Assembly (NCBI RefSeq): GCF_003627795.1
Contig: NZ_CP032685.1
Coordinates: 186,001 to 250,000, forward strand
Direction: 5' to 3'
Source of the DNA: Rhizobium sp. CCGE531
GTDB taxonomy: Bacteria > Pseudomonadota > Alphaproteobacteria > Rhizobiales > Rhizobiaceae
Length of the DNA stretch: 64,000 nucleotides
The position numbers and the translations under genes are program-made. Of this stretch, positions 43,397 to 52,148 are shown one piece after another (the first letter of the stretch is position 1; every line of letters begins with the position of its first letter). Under the pieces are notes generated by a model. That model did not search any database. It was not told the DNA's origin and saw only the letters and a program-made list of their open reading frames with translations.

Positions 43397-43722
43397 TGCG
43401 GCCGGGCCGGAACATACGACGGTATGCCAAAGGGACCGGCCATGCCGTCTTGTCCGGAGAGCAGCGACGAGGTCGATATCCCACATGCCGAACGTGCGTG
43501 AAAATGTCGAATTTGGAGTCAAATGCAGAGCAAAAGCGCATCAGTTACGTCTGATTTGCTTAAACTACTTGTGGATCCGAACGATAATGCCTGTTGTGTA
43601 AAGCCATCATCTATCCAGAGCTTCGCCGTTGCACATATATGGTCGGCTGCAATGGTAGAACTCAGATCTTCTTGAACTCGCAACATGTCGGCGACAGTCG
43701 TGCAACGGAAGAACTGTCTCTG
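43397..43722. other. Intergenic region after the ABC exporter operon
   Basis: About 325 bp without a convincing gene, between the exporter operon and the convergent cytochrome b561 gene. Near its left end is a compound hairpin (43405-43441). The rest shows no repeats or regulatory sites that I can support. Confidence 0.5.
43405..43441 (+). terminator. Possible terminator hairpin of the ABC exporter operon
   Basis: GGCCGG (43405-43410) pairs with CCGGCC (43436-43441), enclosing a second stem, CATAC-GACG-GTATG (43413-43426). It lies just after the stop of the HlyD-like gene. There is no U-run, so it may be a processing or Rho-dependent end. Confidence 0.4.
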
Positions 43723-44295
43723 CTACAGCATCCGCGGGAGTACATCCGTGTCTCCACCCTTGTCCGTCAGCCTGTGCTTCAATGTGCCCGCGACATGCAG
43801 AAGGATACAGGTCAAAAGAATGTAGGCGCTGTACCTATGCAGCATTTGAAATATCGCGAATGCTGCATCGTTCTTGGGCAGGAGTTCTGGAATTTGGGAA
43901 ATGAAAAAGAAAGGTACGCCATCGCTCTGCGTGAAGCTGCTCGACATGGAATAGCCAAGCAACGGAGTGATCAATGTCAGGACAACGATAAGTCGGTGCG
44001 TGACATGCGCGAGCCATTTTTCCCAGGGTGCCAAGTTCGAAGGCGTGTTGGGAAGAGAGGTCGTATATTGCCAGCACAAGATGAGATGCACCAATGCCAG
44101 AAGCCAAACCAGAACGCCAAACTGCTTGTGGTTGGGATACAAAAAGCCTGATGTCGCGACGGCGTCCTCCGGAAGCCGGGTCATATACCAGCCGGATGCC
44201 AGCAAACCCAGGATTAGAGCTGCACGCAGCCAGTGAAGAACCCGCATTGATAACGGATATTTCATAATGCCGCTTTTGCGCGGGTGTTCAATCAT
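43723..44295 (-). CDS. Cytochrome b561 family protein
   Basis: A 190-residue protein with four hydrophobic segments and histidines placed as haem b ligands ('RVLHWLRAALILG', 'YPNHKQFGVLVW', 'HVTHRLIVVLTL', 'LLHVAGTLKHR'). It would carry electrons in the inner membrane, for example from quinol. The ATG at 44295 has AAAGGAG upstream. It shares its promoter region, with a GTGGA repeat array, with the divergent kinase gene, which suggests co-control. Confidence 0.87.
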   Translation of the reverse strand: MIEHPRKSGIMKYPLSMRVLHWLRAALILGLLASGWYMTRLPEDAVATSGFLYPNHKQFGVLVWLLALVHLILCWQYTTSLPNTPSNLAPWEKWLAHVTHRLIVVLTLITPLLGYSMSSSFTQSDGVPFFFISQIPELLPKNDAAFAIFQMLHRYSAYILLTCILLHVAGTLKHRLTDKGGDTDVLPRML

Positions 44296-44460
44296 GCCAG
44301 CTCCTTTCCAGAATGGGGAATCCGTCTTGGTTCGTGAGGATTTGCGATGTAGCGAGAAGAATGGAAAACACAATGCCACACAGCATCGCGACCATTAAAT
44401 TCCAGGCAGAAAACGAACCATATCGACAACTCAGCTTCCTTCCCATCTAAGGCGATAATT
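44296..44460. other. Left part of the divergent promoter region (cytochrome b561 / sensor kinase)
   Basis: The full gene-free stretch runs from 44296 to 44690. I see no gene in it. The main recognisable feature is the GTGGA repeat array at 44461-44498. Remaining sequence gives no supportable site. Confidence 0.4.
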
Positions 44461-44498
44461 GTGGATGTCGCGCTGTCAGTTCGTGGAGATCTCGTGGA
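44461..44498 (+). promoter_or_regulatory. GTGGA repeat array with 11-bp period (cytochrome b561 / sensor kinase promoter)
   Basis: GTGGA cores start at 44461, 44483 and 44494, that is at 0, 22 and 33 bp, all in an 11-bp register. The run AGTTCGTGGAG is identical in the RND promoter array, where it is again followed 11 bp later by GTGGAA. The site lies 166 bp from the cytochrome start and about 190 bp from the kinase start. Confidence 0.6.
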
Positions 44499-44690
44499 AC
44501 GGCGCGACCCACTTGGCAAAGAAAGTTGTCAATCGTCGAGGCGAAAGAGCGACTGAAGTGATAAATGAACGGCTTCGCCATCCGGCATCGTGGTATTTTG
44601 CCGTCCTTTGATTGTGCTCGGGATTCCCTGCGGCAGTTGGTCAATATCCGACTGTTTCGTCACAGGGTTCCGACAAACTGAGTGATCGTG

Positions 44691-45755
44691 ATGATTAAGA
44701 GACTGAACGGCTACATCGTTAAGGCGATGCTCATCGTGGCGCTGATCGCCTTCATCGTCACCTATCTAGGCATCACCATCTACTATGTTTGGGTGGAGCA
44801 ATGGCTTTATCCCGATATCATTGATGAAACCAAATGGCAGATCAGTGACTTCGTCCTGATCGGCATAATTCTCGCGATTGGCCTCGTGGTGGCCTCCATT
44901 GCCGGCTGGCGTCTTACAAAGACGATAGTCGAGCCTCTGGAAGCAGTTGCCTCCGCCGCGCGAGCGATCGCGGAAGGCGATTTCACGGCGAGAGCACCAA
45001 AAGTCCGGCCTGCTTTCCACGAGGCTCACGCTTTGGTCGAGGACTTCAATTCAATGGCGGAGCGCCTGAGCAAAGCGGAAGCCGAGCTCAAATATTCCAA
45101 CTCGTCCATTGCCCACGAGCTGCGCACCCCGCTGACCATTCTTCGCGGACGACTGCAGGGTTTGCTTGATGGGACATTCGAGCCGAGCTCGGATCTTTAC
45201 GTTCGGCTGATCGCGCACGTAGACGATTTGTCCACGATCGTCGAGGAGCTGCGCACGCTGGCACTGAGTAGTGCCGGAAAACTGGATCTCGAACTCGATA
45301 CGGTTGATCTGGCAAGGGAGGTGAGGGGCATTCTCGAATCCATCGCGGAAGAACTGAGACGCGCTGGAATAACATTGGACGGCTATTTCGCGCCGGCGGT
45401 CTCGATGGCTGATCGGACCAAGATCCGGCAAGCCGTGTTGGCATTGCTGGAGAATTGTCGCCGATATGCGCCAGGCAGCAAGGTTGAATTGCACACTGGG
45501 CAGAAGTTGGATTACGTTTTCATACGGATCGCGGATAATGGGCCAGGGCTGAAGGACATGGGCCGCGAACGCGCCTTCGAACGATTTTGGCGCGCTGATG
45601 AATCCCGGACACGCGCTCTAGGTGGTTCAGGATTGGGTCTTTCCGTTGTGCGCGGAATAGCTATAGCACATGGCGGCGAGGCGCTTATCGTCGATCAGCA
45701 GGGTCCTGGATTGGCGATCGAAATTCGTTTGCCGTTGAAGCACGTCCAAGCATAG
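44691..45755 (+). CDS. Sensor histidine kinase, BaeS/AdeS-like
   Basis: A 354-residue kinase with two transmembrane segments (about 8-30 and 52-75) around a short periplasmic loop, a HAMP linker, H-box 'SSIAHELRTPLTIL', N-box 'LLENCRRYAP', G1 'DNGPGL' and G2 'GGSGLGLSV'. It is a close paralogue of the kinase at 47604-48707. No regulator adjoins it; the full-length BaeR-like regulator at 37031 is the likely partner. The ATG at 44691 is preferred over a GTG three codons upstream. Confidence 0.92.
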   Translation: MIKRLNGYIVKAMLIVALIAFIVTYLGITIYYVWVEQWLYPDIIDETKWQISDFVLIGIILAIGLVVASIAGWRLTKTIVEPLEAVASAARAIAEGDFTARAPKVRPAFHEAHALVEDFNSMAERLSKAEAELKYSNSSIAHELRTPLTILRGRLQGLLDGTFEPSSDLYVRLIAHVDDLSTIVEELRTLALSSAGKLDLELDTVDLAREVRGILESIAEELRRAGITLDGYFAPAVSMADRTKIRQAVLALLENCRRYAPGSKVELHTGQKLDYVFIRIADNGPGLKDMGRERAFERFWRADESRTRALGGSGLGLSVVRGIAIAHGGEALIVDQQGPGLAIEIRLPLKHVQA

Positions 45756-45841
45756 AGCGTTCCGGCTGCTCCGTGGGCATTGTCCCCGCCGAGGCCGCGA
45801 TCCGGTTGGATGCCGCGATGGATGAATGACATCCGGTAAGG

Positions 45842-47629
45842 TCAAGCCCCTCGAAGTAGGCCGGCATATAGGCCACCGGAGGCGGCGAGCTCGTCATGCA
45901 TGCCCTGTTCGACAATGCGTCCGGCCTGCATCACCACAATCAGGTCGGCCCGACGGATGGTTGAAAGTCGATGCGCGATGGTGATCGTGGTGCGCCCCTT
46001 GGACATTTTGTCCAGCGCTATCGACATGGCGCGCTCAGTACGGGTGTCCAGAGCGCTGGTCGCCTCGTCCAACAGAAGAATAGGCGGGTTGCGCAAGATG
46101 GTGCGAGCCAGCACGAGGCGCTGCTTCTCACCGCCCGAAAAGCGATAGCCGCCTTCGCCGACCAATGTGTCGTAGCCTTGTGGCAGCGACGCGATATGAT
46201 CATGGATTTGGGCGATCTTCGCGGCCTCGACCAGCTCCGCCTCGGTCGCATCCGATTTGGCAAAGCGTAGGTTCTCCGCCACCGACGTGTGCAGCAGATA
46301 GGGTTCCTGCGACACCACGCCCAGCATGTCCGACAGCGACTGGAAGCTGAGATCGCGCAGGTCGACGCCATCGAAGCGGATTGCGCCACTGTCCACGTCG
46401 TAAAGCCGCGCCAGCAAATATCCGAGCGTCGTCTTTCCCGAGCCGGTGGGGCCGACTATGGCGACATGGGTGCCAGCGGCAATGGTCAGGTTGAGGTCGT
46501 GGACCGCGGGGCGATTGCCTTCGCGATAGGCGAAGCTGACGTGGTCAAGTCGCACCTCGCCACGCATTTCCGTGCGCGGCACGCTGACCGGGTCGGCCCG
46601 TTCGGTAATCTCGACCGGCTTGTCGAGATATTCGAAGATGCGCGCGAAGAGGGCGCGGGTCTTACGCATGTCGCGGCCAATTTCCAACAATTGCTCGAAT
46701 GGCCACAAGAGCTGCTCCTGCAGCGCAATCATTGCGACCAGCGTGCCGATCGTGACAGGGTTGTCGGTCTGAATCAGCACCCCACCCGCCAGCAGCGTCA
46801 TCGCCGGCAGCACCGCCAACGAGAAACTGATCAACGACCATTGCCACTCGCCGGCTGTGTGGGACTTCACCTCGAGCTTGGCTAGGTCGCGCGAAATGCG
46901 GGCGAAGCGTTGTGACAGATGCGAGCCGCGGCCCATTGTGCGCGCAAGGATGATGCCCGATATGGAAAGCGTCTCCTGCACGGCCGCCGACATGTCGGCG
47001 GCGCGAGCCTGCTGTGCATAGGTCAGCGCTTCCCGCATCCGGGCCACGCGGCTGCTGATCAGCATCGTCCCCGGTACGATCAGAAGCACGAACAGCGCGA
47101 GCCGCCAGTCGAGCAGCGCAATGGCGACGGCGGTCATGAGAACCGAGCTGAGCGAGCGGCCAAGTTCGTTCGCGGTGTCGGTCACCAGCGATTGCAGCCC
47201 GGCGATGTCGCTGGCGATGCGCGACTGCACCTCGCCCACCCGCGTGCCGGTGAAAAACCGCAGTGACAGACTTTGCAGATGCGAATAGAGCCGCACGCGC
47301 AGGTCGTGCAGGATCGCCTGCCCGATACGGGACGAAAGGATAACCTGCAGCGCCGCGATTCCAGACGAAGCCAGCGCGACCGCTACCATGCCCGCGGCCA
47401 GCCAAACCAACAGGCTCAGATCGCGCTGTGGCAGGGCGGTGTCGATGATCGCACGCAACAGAAAGGGGCCGACCAGGCCAACCGCCGAGGCGACAGCCAT
47501 CAGCAGCCCGACACAGGCGATACGTCCGCGATAGGGCCGAAAGAGCGACAGTACTCGTGAGAGCGAGGCATGCTGCATGGCCAGGTCGGAATAGCCGTAG
47601 TCTTCATGATCGGGGGTGTCGTGATGCAT
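45842..47629 (-). CDS. ABC exporter, MsbA/multidrug type (membrane and ATPase domains fused)
   Basis: A 595-residue half-transporter. The N-terminal six-helix domain (about residues 25-320) is followed by an ATPase with Walker A 'GPTGSGKTTLGYLLA', signature 'FSGGEKQRLVLARTIL' and Walker B 'ILLLDEATSALD'. It would act as a homodimer exporting a lipophilic compound. It overlaps the kinase gene by 26 bp and is the last gene of the RND-kinase operon. Confidence 0.92.
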   Translation of the reverse strand: MHHDTPDHEDYGYSDLAMQHASLSRVLSLFRPYRGRIACVGLLMAVASAVGLVGPFLLRAIIDTALPQRDLSLLVWLAAGMVAVALASSGIAALQVILSSRIGQAILHDLRVRLYSHLQSLSLRFFTGTRVGEVQSRIASDIAGLQSLVTDTANELGRSLSSVLMTAVAIALLDWRLALFVLLIVPGTMLISSRVARMREALTYAQQARAADMSAAVQETLSISGIILARTMGRGSHLSQRFARISRDLAKLEVKSHTAGEWQWSLISFSLAVLPAMTLLAGGVLIQTDNPVTIGTLVAMIALQEQLLWPFEQLLEIGRDMRKTRALFARIFEYLDKPVEITERADPVSVPRTEMRGEVRLDHVSFAYREGNRPAVHDLNLTIAAGTHVAIVGPTGSGKTTLGYLLARLYDVDSGAIRFDGVDLRDLSFQSLSDMLGVVSQEPYLLHTSVAENLRFAKSDATEAELVEAAKIAQIHDHIASLPQGYDTLVGEGGYRFSGGEKQRLVLARTILRNPPILLLDEATSALDTRTERAMSIALDKMSKGRTTITIAHRLSTIRRADLIVVMQAGRIVEQGMHDELAASGGLYAGLLRGA

Positions 47630-48707
47630 CGGGAGATTCAGTCCGTGTTTGTTGCGGCCCGCGCGGCAGGCGGATTTCTATGGCAAGGCCAGGCCGATCG
47701 GAGGAAAGGATCGTTGCATCGCCGCCATGCGCTTGGGCGATAGCCTTGACGATGGGCAGACCCAGGCCCGATCCGCCCAGGCTGCGGCCGCGCGAGCAGT
47801 CGGCGCGCCAGAAGCGTTCAAAGGCACGGACGCGGTTTTCGGCGGAAAGCCCGGGGCCGGTATCGGTGCAGCGGAAAAAGACATGCTGATCCGTTCGACC
47901 CGTCTCGATGTGCACCTGAGCCAACGGTGCGTAACGACGACAATTATCCAGGACGGCGACAATGGCCTGCCGCAGCCGCGCTCGGTCGCCGGTGGCGACG
48001 GCGCTGTCCAGTTGGCGGGAGATCGTGATCCCGGCCATAGTGAGTTGATCTTCGAGAGAATTGATCGCGCGTTCGGCCTCCACCGCCAGGTCGATCCGCG
48101 AACATTGCAGCGCAAGCTGCCCTGCATTGTTCAATGCCAGAGTGCGCAACTCTTCAACGATGGCTGAAAGATCATCCACATGCGCGATCAGTCGGCGGTA
48201 GAGTTCGGGACTGGGCACGAAAGCGCCGTCGAGCAGCCCTTGCAGCCGTCCGCGCAGGATTGTCAGCGGAGTACGCAATTCATGCGCGATAGCCGAGTTC
48301 GAGTACTTCAGCTCGGCTTCCGCCCGCTGTAACCGCTTGGCCATCTGGTTAAAGTCGGCGACCAGATCACCCGCCTCGCCGAAACTGTTGCCCGGCAACA
48401 CCGCGCGGGCGGAGAAGTCGCCCTTTGCGATCATACGTGCTGCTCCGGCTACCGACTTCACCGGGATGATGATGCGACAGGCTAGCCGCCAGCCAAAAAG
48501 CGAGGCGGCCAGGACGCACGCGCCCAGCAGCAGCCCAAGCGCAAGCGTGTCGCTCAGGTGCCAGCTTTCGTCATAGGTCGCGTCCGGATAAAGCCAATCA
48601 TAGATGAAGGAGAAATAGGCCAGCAGGCCGAAATAGACGACCGCGAACGCCAGAAGGGTCAATCCGATCATCGCCCGCACGATCGGGGAATTCAGGTCAC
48701 CGATCAT
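47604..48707 (-). CDS. Sensor histidine kinase, BaeS/AdeS-like, second copy
   Basis: A 367-residue kinase with the same plan as that at 44691: two transmembrane segments, HAMP, H-box 'SAIAHELRTPLTIL', N-box 'VLDNCRRYAP', G1 'DTGPGL' and G2 'GGSGLGLPIV'. Stretches such as 'ELRTPLTILRGRLQGLLDG' are identical in both. It overlaps the regulator remnant by 4 bp (ATGA) and the ABC exporter by 26 bp. With its own regulator reduced to a fragment, it may signal to the regulator at 37031. Confidence 0.92.
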   Translation of the reverse strand: MIGDLNSPIVRAMIGLTLLAFAVVYFGLLAYFSFIYDWLYPDATYDESWHLSDTLALGLLLGACVLAASLFGWRLACRIIIPVKSVAGAARMIAKGDFSARAVLPGNSFGEAGDLVADFNQMAKRLQRAEAELKYSNSAIAHELRTPLTILRGRLQGLLDGAFVPSPELYRRLIAHVDDLSAIVEELRTLALNNAGQLALQCSRIDLAVEAERAINSLEDQLTMAGITISRQLDSAVATGDRARLRQAIVAVLDNCRRYAPLAQVHIETGRTDQHVFFRCTDTGPGLSAENRVRAFERFWRADCSRGRSLGGSGLGLPIVKAIAQAHGGDATILSSDRPGLAIEIRLPRGPQQTRTESPDASRHPRS

Positions 48708-48979
48708 GACGGTCCTCCAACCGGCAGCAGCGCCATCGCATTGCCGCCGCCTGGGACCACGTGGACTGGCGATCGCCAGCTTGCGGCGCGATAGCCGTCC
48801 TGGCCCGGCAATTTAAAGTCCGGAATCGTCAGATCGGACCCAAGCCACCGATGCCGGGCGAGCCCGAGGGCGTTATCGTTTGCCGTGATCACCCGAAAGC
48901 TCTCGCGCGTGAAATAGATCTCGGTGAGCTCGGCGATATCAGGCTCGTCTTCGGTGGCAAGGATCAGCGCGTTGTTCAT
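48704..48979 (-). pseudogene. Truncated response regulator (BaeR/AdeR-like), receiver fragment only
   Basis: An open frame of 91 codons. The first ~57 residues are clearly homologous to the regulator at 37031: 'NALILATEDEPDIAELTEIY' against 'NALILIVEDEPEISEILERY', and 'DFKLPGQDG' against 'DVKLPKLDG'. After that the sequence is unrelated and Gly/Pro-rich, and the rest of the receiver and the whole DNA-binding domain are missing. About 400 bp have been lost compared with a normal gene. The 4-bp overlap with the kinase start is kept. Confidence 0.8.
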
Positions 48980-49015
48980 GGCTAGCTCTCGGAGTCCGGC
49001 TTGCTGTCTTGGCGG

Positions 49016-52000
49016 TCATTCGGCTGCGGCAGGATGTTCCCGCAGGTCCGGGCGCTGAGCGGATCGAAAGGTCAGCCGACTGACGGCAACATAAAGGACC
49101 GGCACGAAGAAAACGGCGAGCACGGTCGCGGCAATCATCCCCCCGAAAACTCCGGTGCCGATGGCATTCTGGATTTCCGACCCGGCGCCTTGCGCGACCA
49201 TGAGCGGAATGACGCCCAGGATGAAGGCCAGCGAGGTCATCAGGATCGGTCTCAGCCGCAGCCGCGCAGCCTGCAGCACCGCCCGGTATCGCCCCATCCC
49301 CTGTTGACGCAGGTGACGGACATACTCGACCAGCAATATCGCGTTCTTGGCCGACAGGCCGATGATGGTGATGAGGCCGACCTTGAAGAAGACGTCATTC
49401 TCCATCCCTCTCGCCAGTACGGCCATGACGGCGCCCAGCATGCCCAGCGGCACGATCAGCATGACCGCCAGCGGGATCGACCAGCTTTCGTAAAGCGCCG
49501 CCAGCACCAGGAAGACGATCAGCATGGAGGCCGCCAACAGCATCGGAACCTGCGCGGCGGATTGCTTTTCCTGAAAGGATTGGCCTGTCCATTCCAGCGC
49601 GAAGCCTTGCGGCAGTTGCCGGGCCAGCCGCTCCATCTCACCCATCGCCGAACCACTGGAGACGCCCGGTGCAGCCGAGCCCGCGATGCGCGCCGCGGGA
49701 TAGCCGTTGTAACGCGCCATCTGCAAGGGCGAGGTCTGCCAAGCGGGGCTGACAACTTCGGAAAGGGGCACCATGCCGCCATCGATATTGCGCACTTCAA
49801 GGCGCAACACGTCCTCGACGCGCATCCGCGCGGACGCGTCGGCCTGGACAATCACCTGCTGCAGGTTGCCGCGGTTCGGGAAGTCGTTGACATAGTTCGA
49901 TCCGATCGCGGTGGAGATCGTGTCGCTGATGGCAGAAAATGGCACTCCAAGCGCTTGTGCCTTCTGACGATCGATCTGAAGCGCGATGCTTTGGCCGTCG
50001 GGCAGTCCCTCGCTTGTCACATCGGTCACCAGCTTGCTCGTGGCCGCCAATGCGATGAGCTGGTTCTCGGCCGCCTTCAGCGCTGACGGCCCACTGTTGG
50101 CGCGGTCTTCCAGCCGCAGCGAGAAGCCAGAGGTTGTGCCGAGCGATTCGATCGCCGGCGGCTTCATGATCATCGCCGTGCCTTCCGGAATATCGGTCAT
50201 CGCTGCTTCGGCTGCGGCGATCTCCTCGTTCACGCTCGTCTTGCGTTCGCTCCAATCTTTCAGGCTGGTGAAGGCTTGCGCGGCATTAGGCCCGGAGCCG
50301 GAAAAGCCGAAGCCGAGGATCACGATGTTGCCCGCGATATCGGGACGCGTTGCGGTGTGCGTCTCGTAGGCGGCGACAATCTCCCGCGTGCGCTCGGCGG
50401 TGGCGCCGGCCGGAAGTTCGAACATGGCCATGAAGTTGCCCTGATCCTCCTGCGGGACGAAGGCGGTGGGCAGGCGCATATAGCCGATGCCCGCGATGAT
50501 TAGCAGGGCGGCATAGACCAACAACATGCGGCCGCCGCGCTGCAGGGTCCAACCGACCCACCCCGTATAGCGAGCGGTCAGCCGGCCGAACCAGCGATTA
50601 AACCATGCAAAGAAGCCGCTCGTCGCCTGGCCCGTCGCAGGCTTCAGGATCGTCGCGCAGAGTGCGGGCGTCAGGGTCAGGGCCAGGAAGGCTGATAAAA
50701 GAATGGAGATCGACATCGACATGGTGAATTGGCGATAAATTGCACCGACCGACCCGCTGGCCATGCCCATCGGCACGAAGACGGCCGCGAGCACCAGTGT
50801 GATACCGACGATGGCGCCCGAGATTTCGCGCATGGCTTGACGGGTCGCTTCCTTGGGCGACAGGCCCTGCCGGGTCATGATCCGCTCGACGTTCTCAACA
50901 ACGACAATGGCATCGTCGACGATGATGCCTATCGCCAGGACCATGCCGAACATCGTCAGTACGTTGATCGAATAGCCCGATACCATCATCACGGCGAAGG
51001 TGCCCAGCAGCGCGATCGGAGCCACGATGGCCGGGATGAGCGTGTAGCGGATCTTTTGAAGGAACAAGAGCATGACGAAGAACACCAGCACCATCGCCTC
51101 GATCAGCGTTTGGACCACTTTGACGATCGAGACCTTCACGAAGGGCGCTGTGTTGTAGGAGATCGAAACCTCCATGTCCTTGGGCATTGTGGTCTGCAGC
51201 TCGGCCAGGCGCTGCTCGATCGCGGCCGCGGTTTGCACCGCATTCGCCCCCGATGAGAGCTGAATGGCGGCCGCCGCCGCCGGTTTGCCGTTGCTGGTGA
51301 CGCTGAAATTCAGCGACTGTGCGCCCAATTCCACCCGAGCGATGTCCGACAACAGCAAACGCGATCCATCGGCCTGCGCCCGCAGCGGGATGGCTGCGAA
51401 TTCCTCAGGGGTGGTCAGCTGGCCCCGCACCGTCAGCGGAGTCGATATCTTCGTCCCCGGCATGGTCGGTTCGTCTCCGACCCTGCCGGGCGATACCTGC
51501 GCGTTTTCGCGGGCGATGGCCTCGGTCACGTCGGCCATGGCCAACCCATAGGCCGCTAGTTTCGCGGGGTCGACCCAGATCCGCATCGCGCGCTCTGATC
51601 CGAATTGCTGTACGCGGCCCACCCCCGGAAGACGCTTCAATTCCTCGCCAAGGTTGCGAGTCATATAGTCGCCGAGAGTGAGTTCGTCCGTTGTGCCGTT
51701 GCGCGACTTCAGCGTCAGGATCATCAAGAAGCCCGACTCTGCTGCTTCAACGGTGAGGCCGCCGCGGCGCACGGGCTCGGGAAGGCGTTGCTCGGCATTC
51801 TTCAGGCGGTTCTGTACGTCAACCTGCGCCAGTTCCGGGTCGGTGCCGGGCTTGAAGGTCACGGAGATATTTGCCCCACCGGTCGAATCGACGGTGGATT
51901 CGTAATAGAGCACGTTCTTGACGCTCGAGAGTTCCTTCTCGATCGGCGTGACGACGCTGTCGCTGACGGTTTGCACGGTCGCGCCGTTGTAGGTCGTAAA

Positions 52001-52135
52001 GATGCTGACGCTCGGAGGAGCAATTTCCGGGAAGCGCGCCACCGGCAATTGCGGAATGGCGAGAACGCCTGCCAATGTGATGAAGATCGCGATAACCCAG
52101 GCAAAGATTGGGCGGTCGATGAAGAACTGCGACAT
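49016..52135 (-). CDS. RND efflux pump inner-membrane transporter (AcrB/MexB/AdeB type)
   Basis: A 1039-residue RND pump starting 'MSQFFIDRPIFAWVIAIF'. It keeps the proton-relay residues: the Asp pair in 'AIGIIVDDAIVVVE' and the Lys in 'GLSAKNAILLVEY'. Twelve transmembrane segments and two large periplasmic loops are in the usual places. The ATG at 52135 has AGAGG upstream. It forms a drug/proton antiporter with the adaptor at 52149. No outer-membrane partner is in the operon, so it probably uses the TolC/NodT protein at 39121 or another. Confidence 0.95.
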   Translation of the reverse strand: MSQFFIDRPIFAWVIAIFITLAGVLAIPQLPVARFPEIAPPSVSIFTTYNGATVQTVSDSVVTPIEKELSSVKNVLYYESTVDSTGGANISVTFKPGTDPELAQVDVQNRLKNAEQRLPEPVRRGGLTVEAAESGFLMILTLKSRNGTTDELTLGDYMTRNLGEELKRLPGVGRVQQFGSERAMRIWVDPAKLAAYGLAMADVTEAIARENAQVSPGRVGDEPTMPGTKISTPLTVRGQLTTPEEFAAIPLRAQADGSRLLLSDIARVELGAQSLNFSVTSNGKPAAAAAIQLSSGANAVQTAAAIEQRLAELQTTMPKDMEVSISYNTAPFVKVSIVKVVQTLIEAMVLVFFVMLLFLQKIRYTLIPAIVAPIALLGTFAVMMVSGYSINVLTMFGMVLAIGIIVDDAIVVVENVERIMTRQGLSPKEATRQAMREISGAIVGITLVLAAVFVPMGMASGSVGAIYRQFTMSMSISILLSAFLALTLTPALCATILKPATGQATSGFFAWFNRWFGRLTARYTGWVGWTLQRGGRMLLVYAALLIIAGIGYMRLPTAFVPQEDQGNFMAMFELPAGATAERTREIVAAYETHTATRPDIAGNIVILGFGFSGSGPNAAQAFTSLKDWSERKTSVNEEIAAAEAAMTDIPEGTAMIMKPPAIESLGTTSGFSLRLEDRANSGPSALKAAENQLIALAATSKLVTDVTSEGLPDGQSIALQIDRQKAQALGVPFSAISDTISTAIGSNYVNDFPNRGNLQQVIVQADASARMRVEDVLRLEVRNIDGGMVPLSEVVSPAWQTSPLQMARYNGYPAARIAGSAAPGVSSGSAMGEMERLARQLPQGFALEWTGQSFQEKQSAAQVPMLLAASMLIVFLVLAALYESWSIPLAVMLIVPLGMLGAVMAVLARGMENDVFFKVGLITIIGLSAKNAILLVEYVRHLRQQGMGRYRAVLQAARLRLRPILMTSLAFILGVIPLMVAQGAGSEIQNAIGTGVFGGMIAATVLAVFFVPVLYVAVSRLTFRSAQRPDLREHPAAAE

Positions 52136-52148
52136 TGCCTCTGATCCC

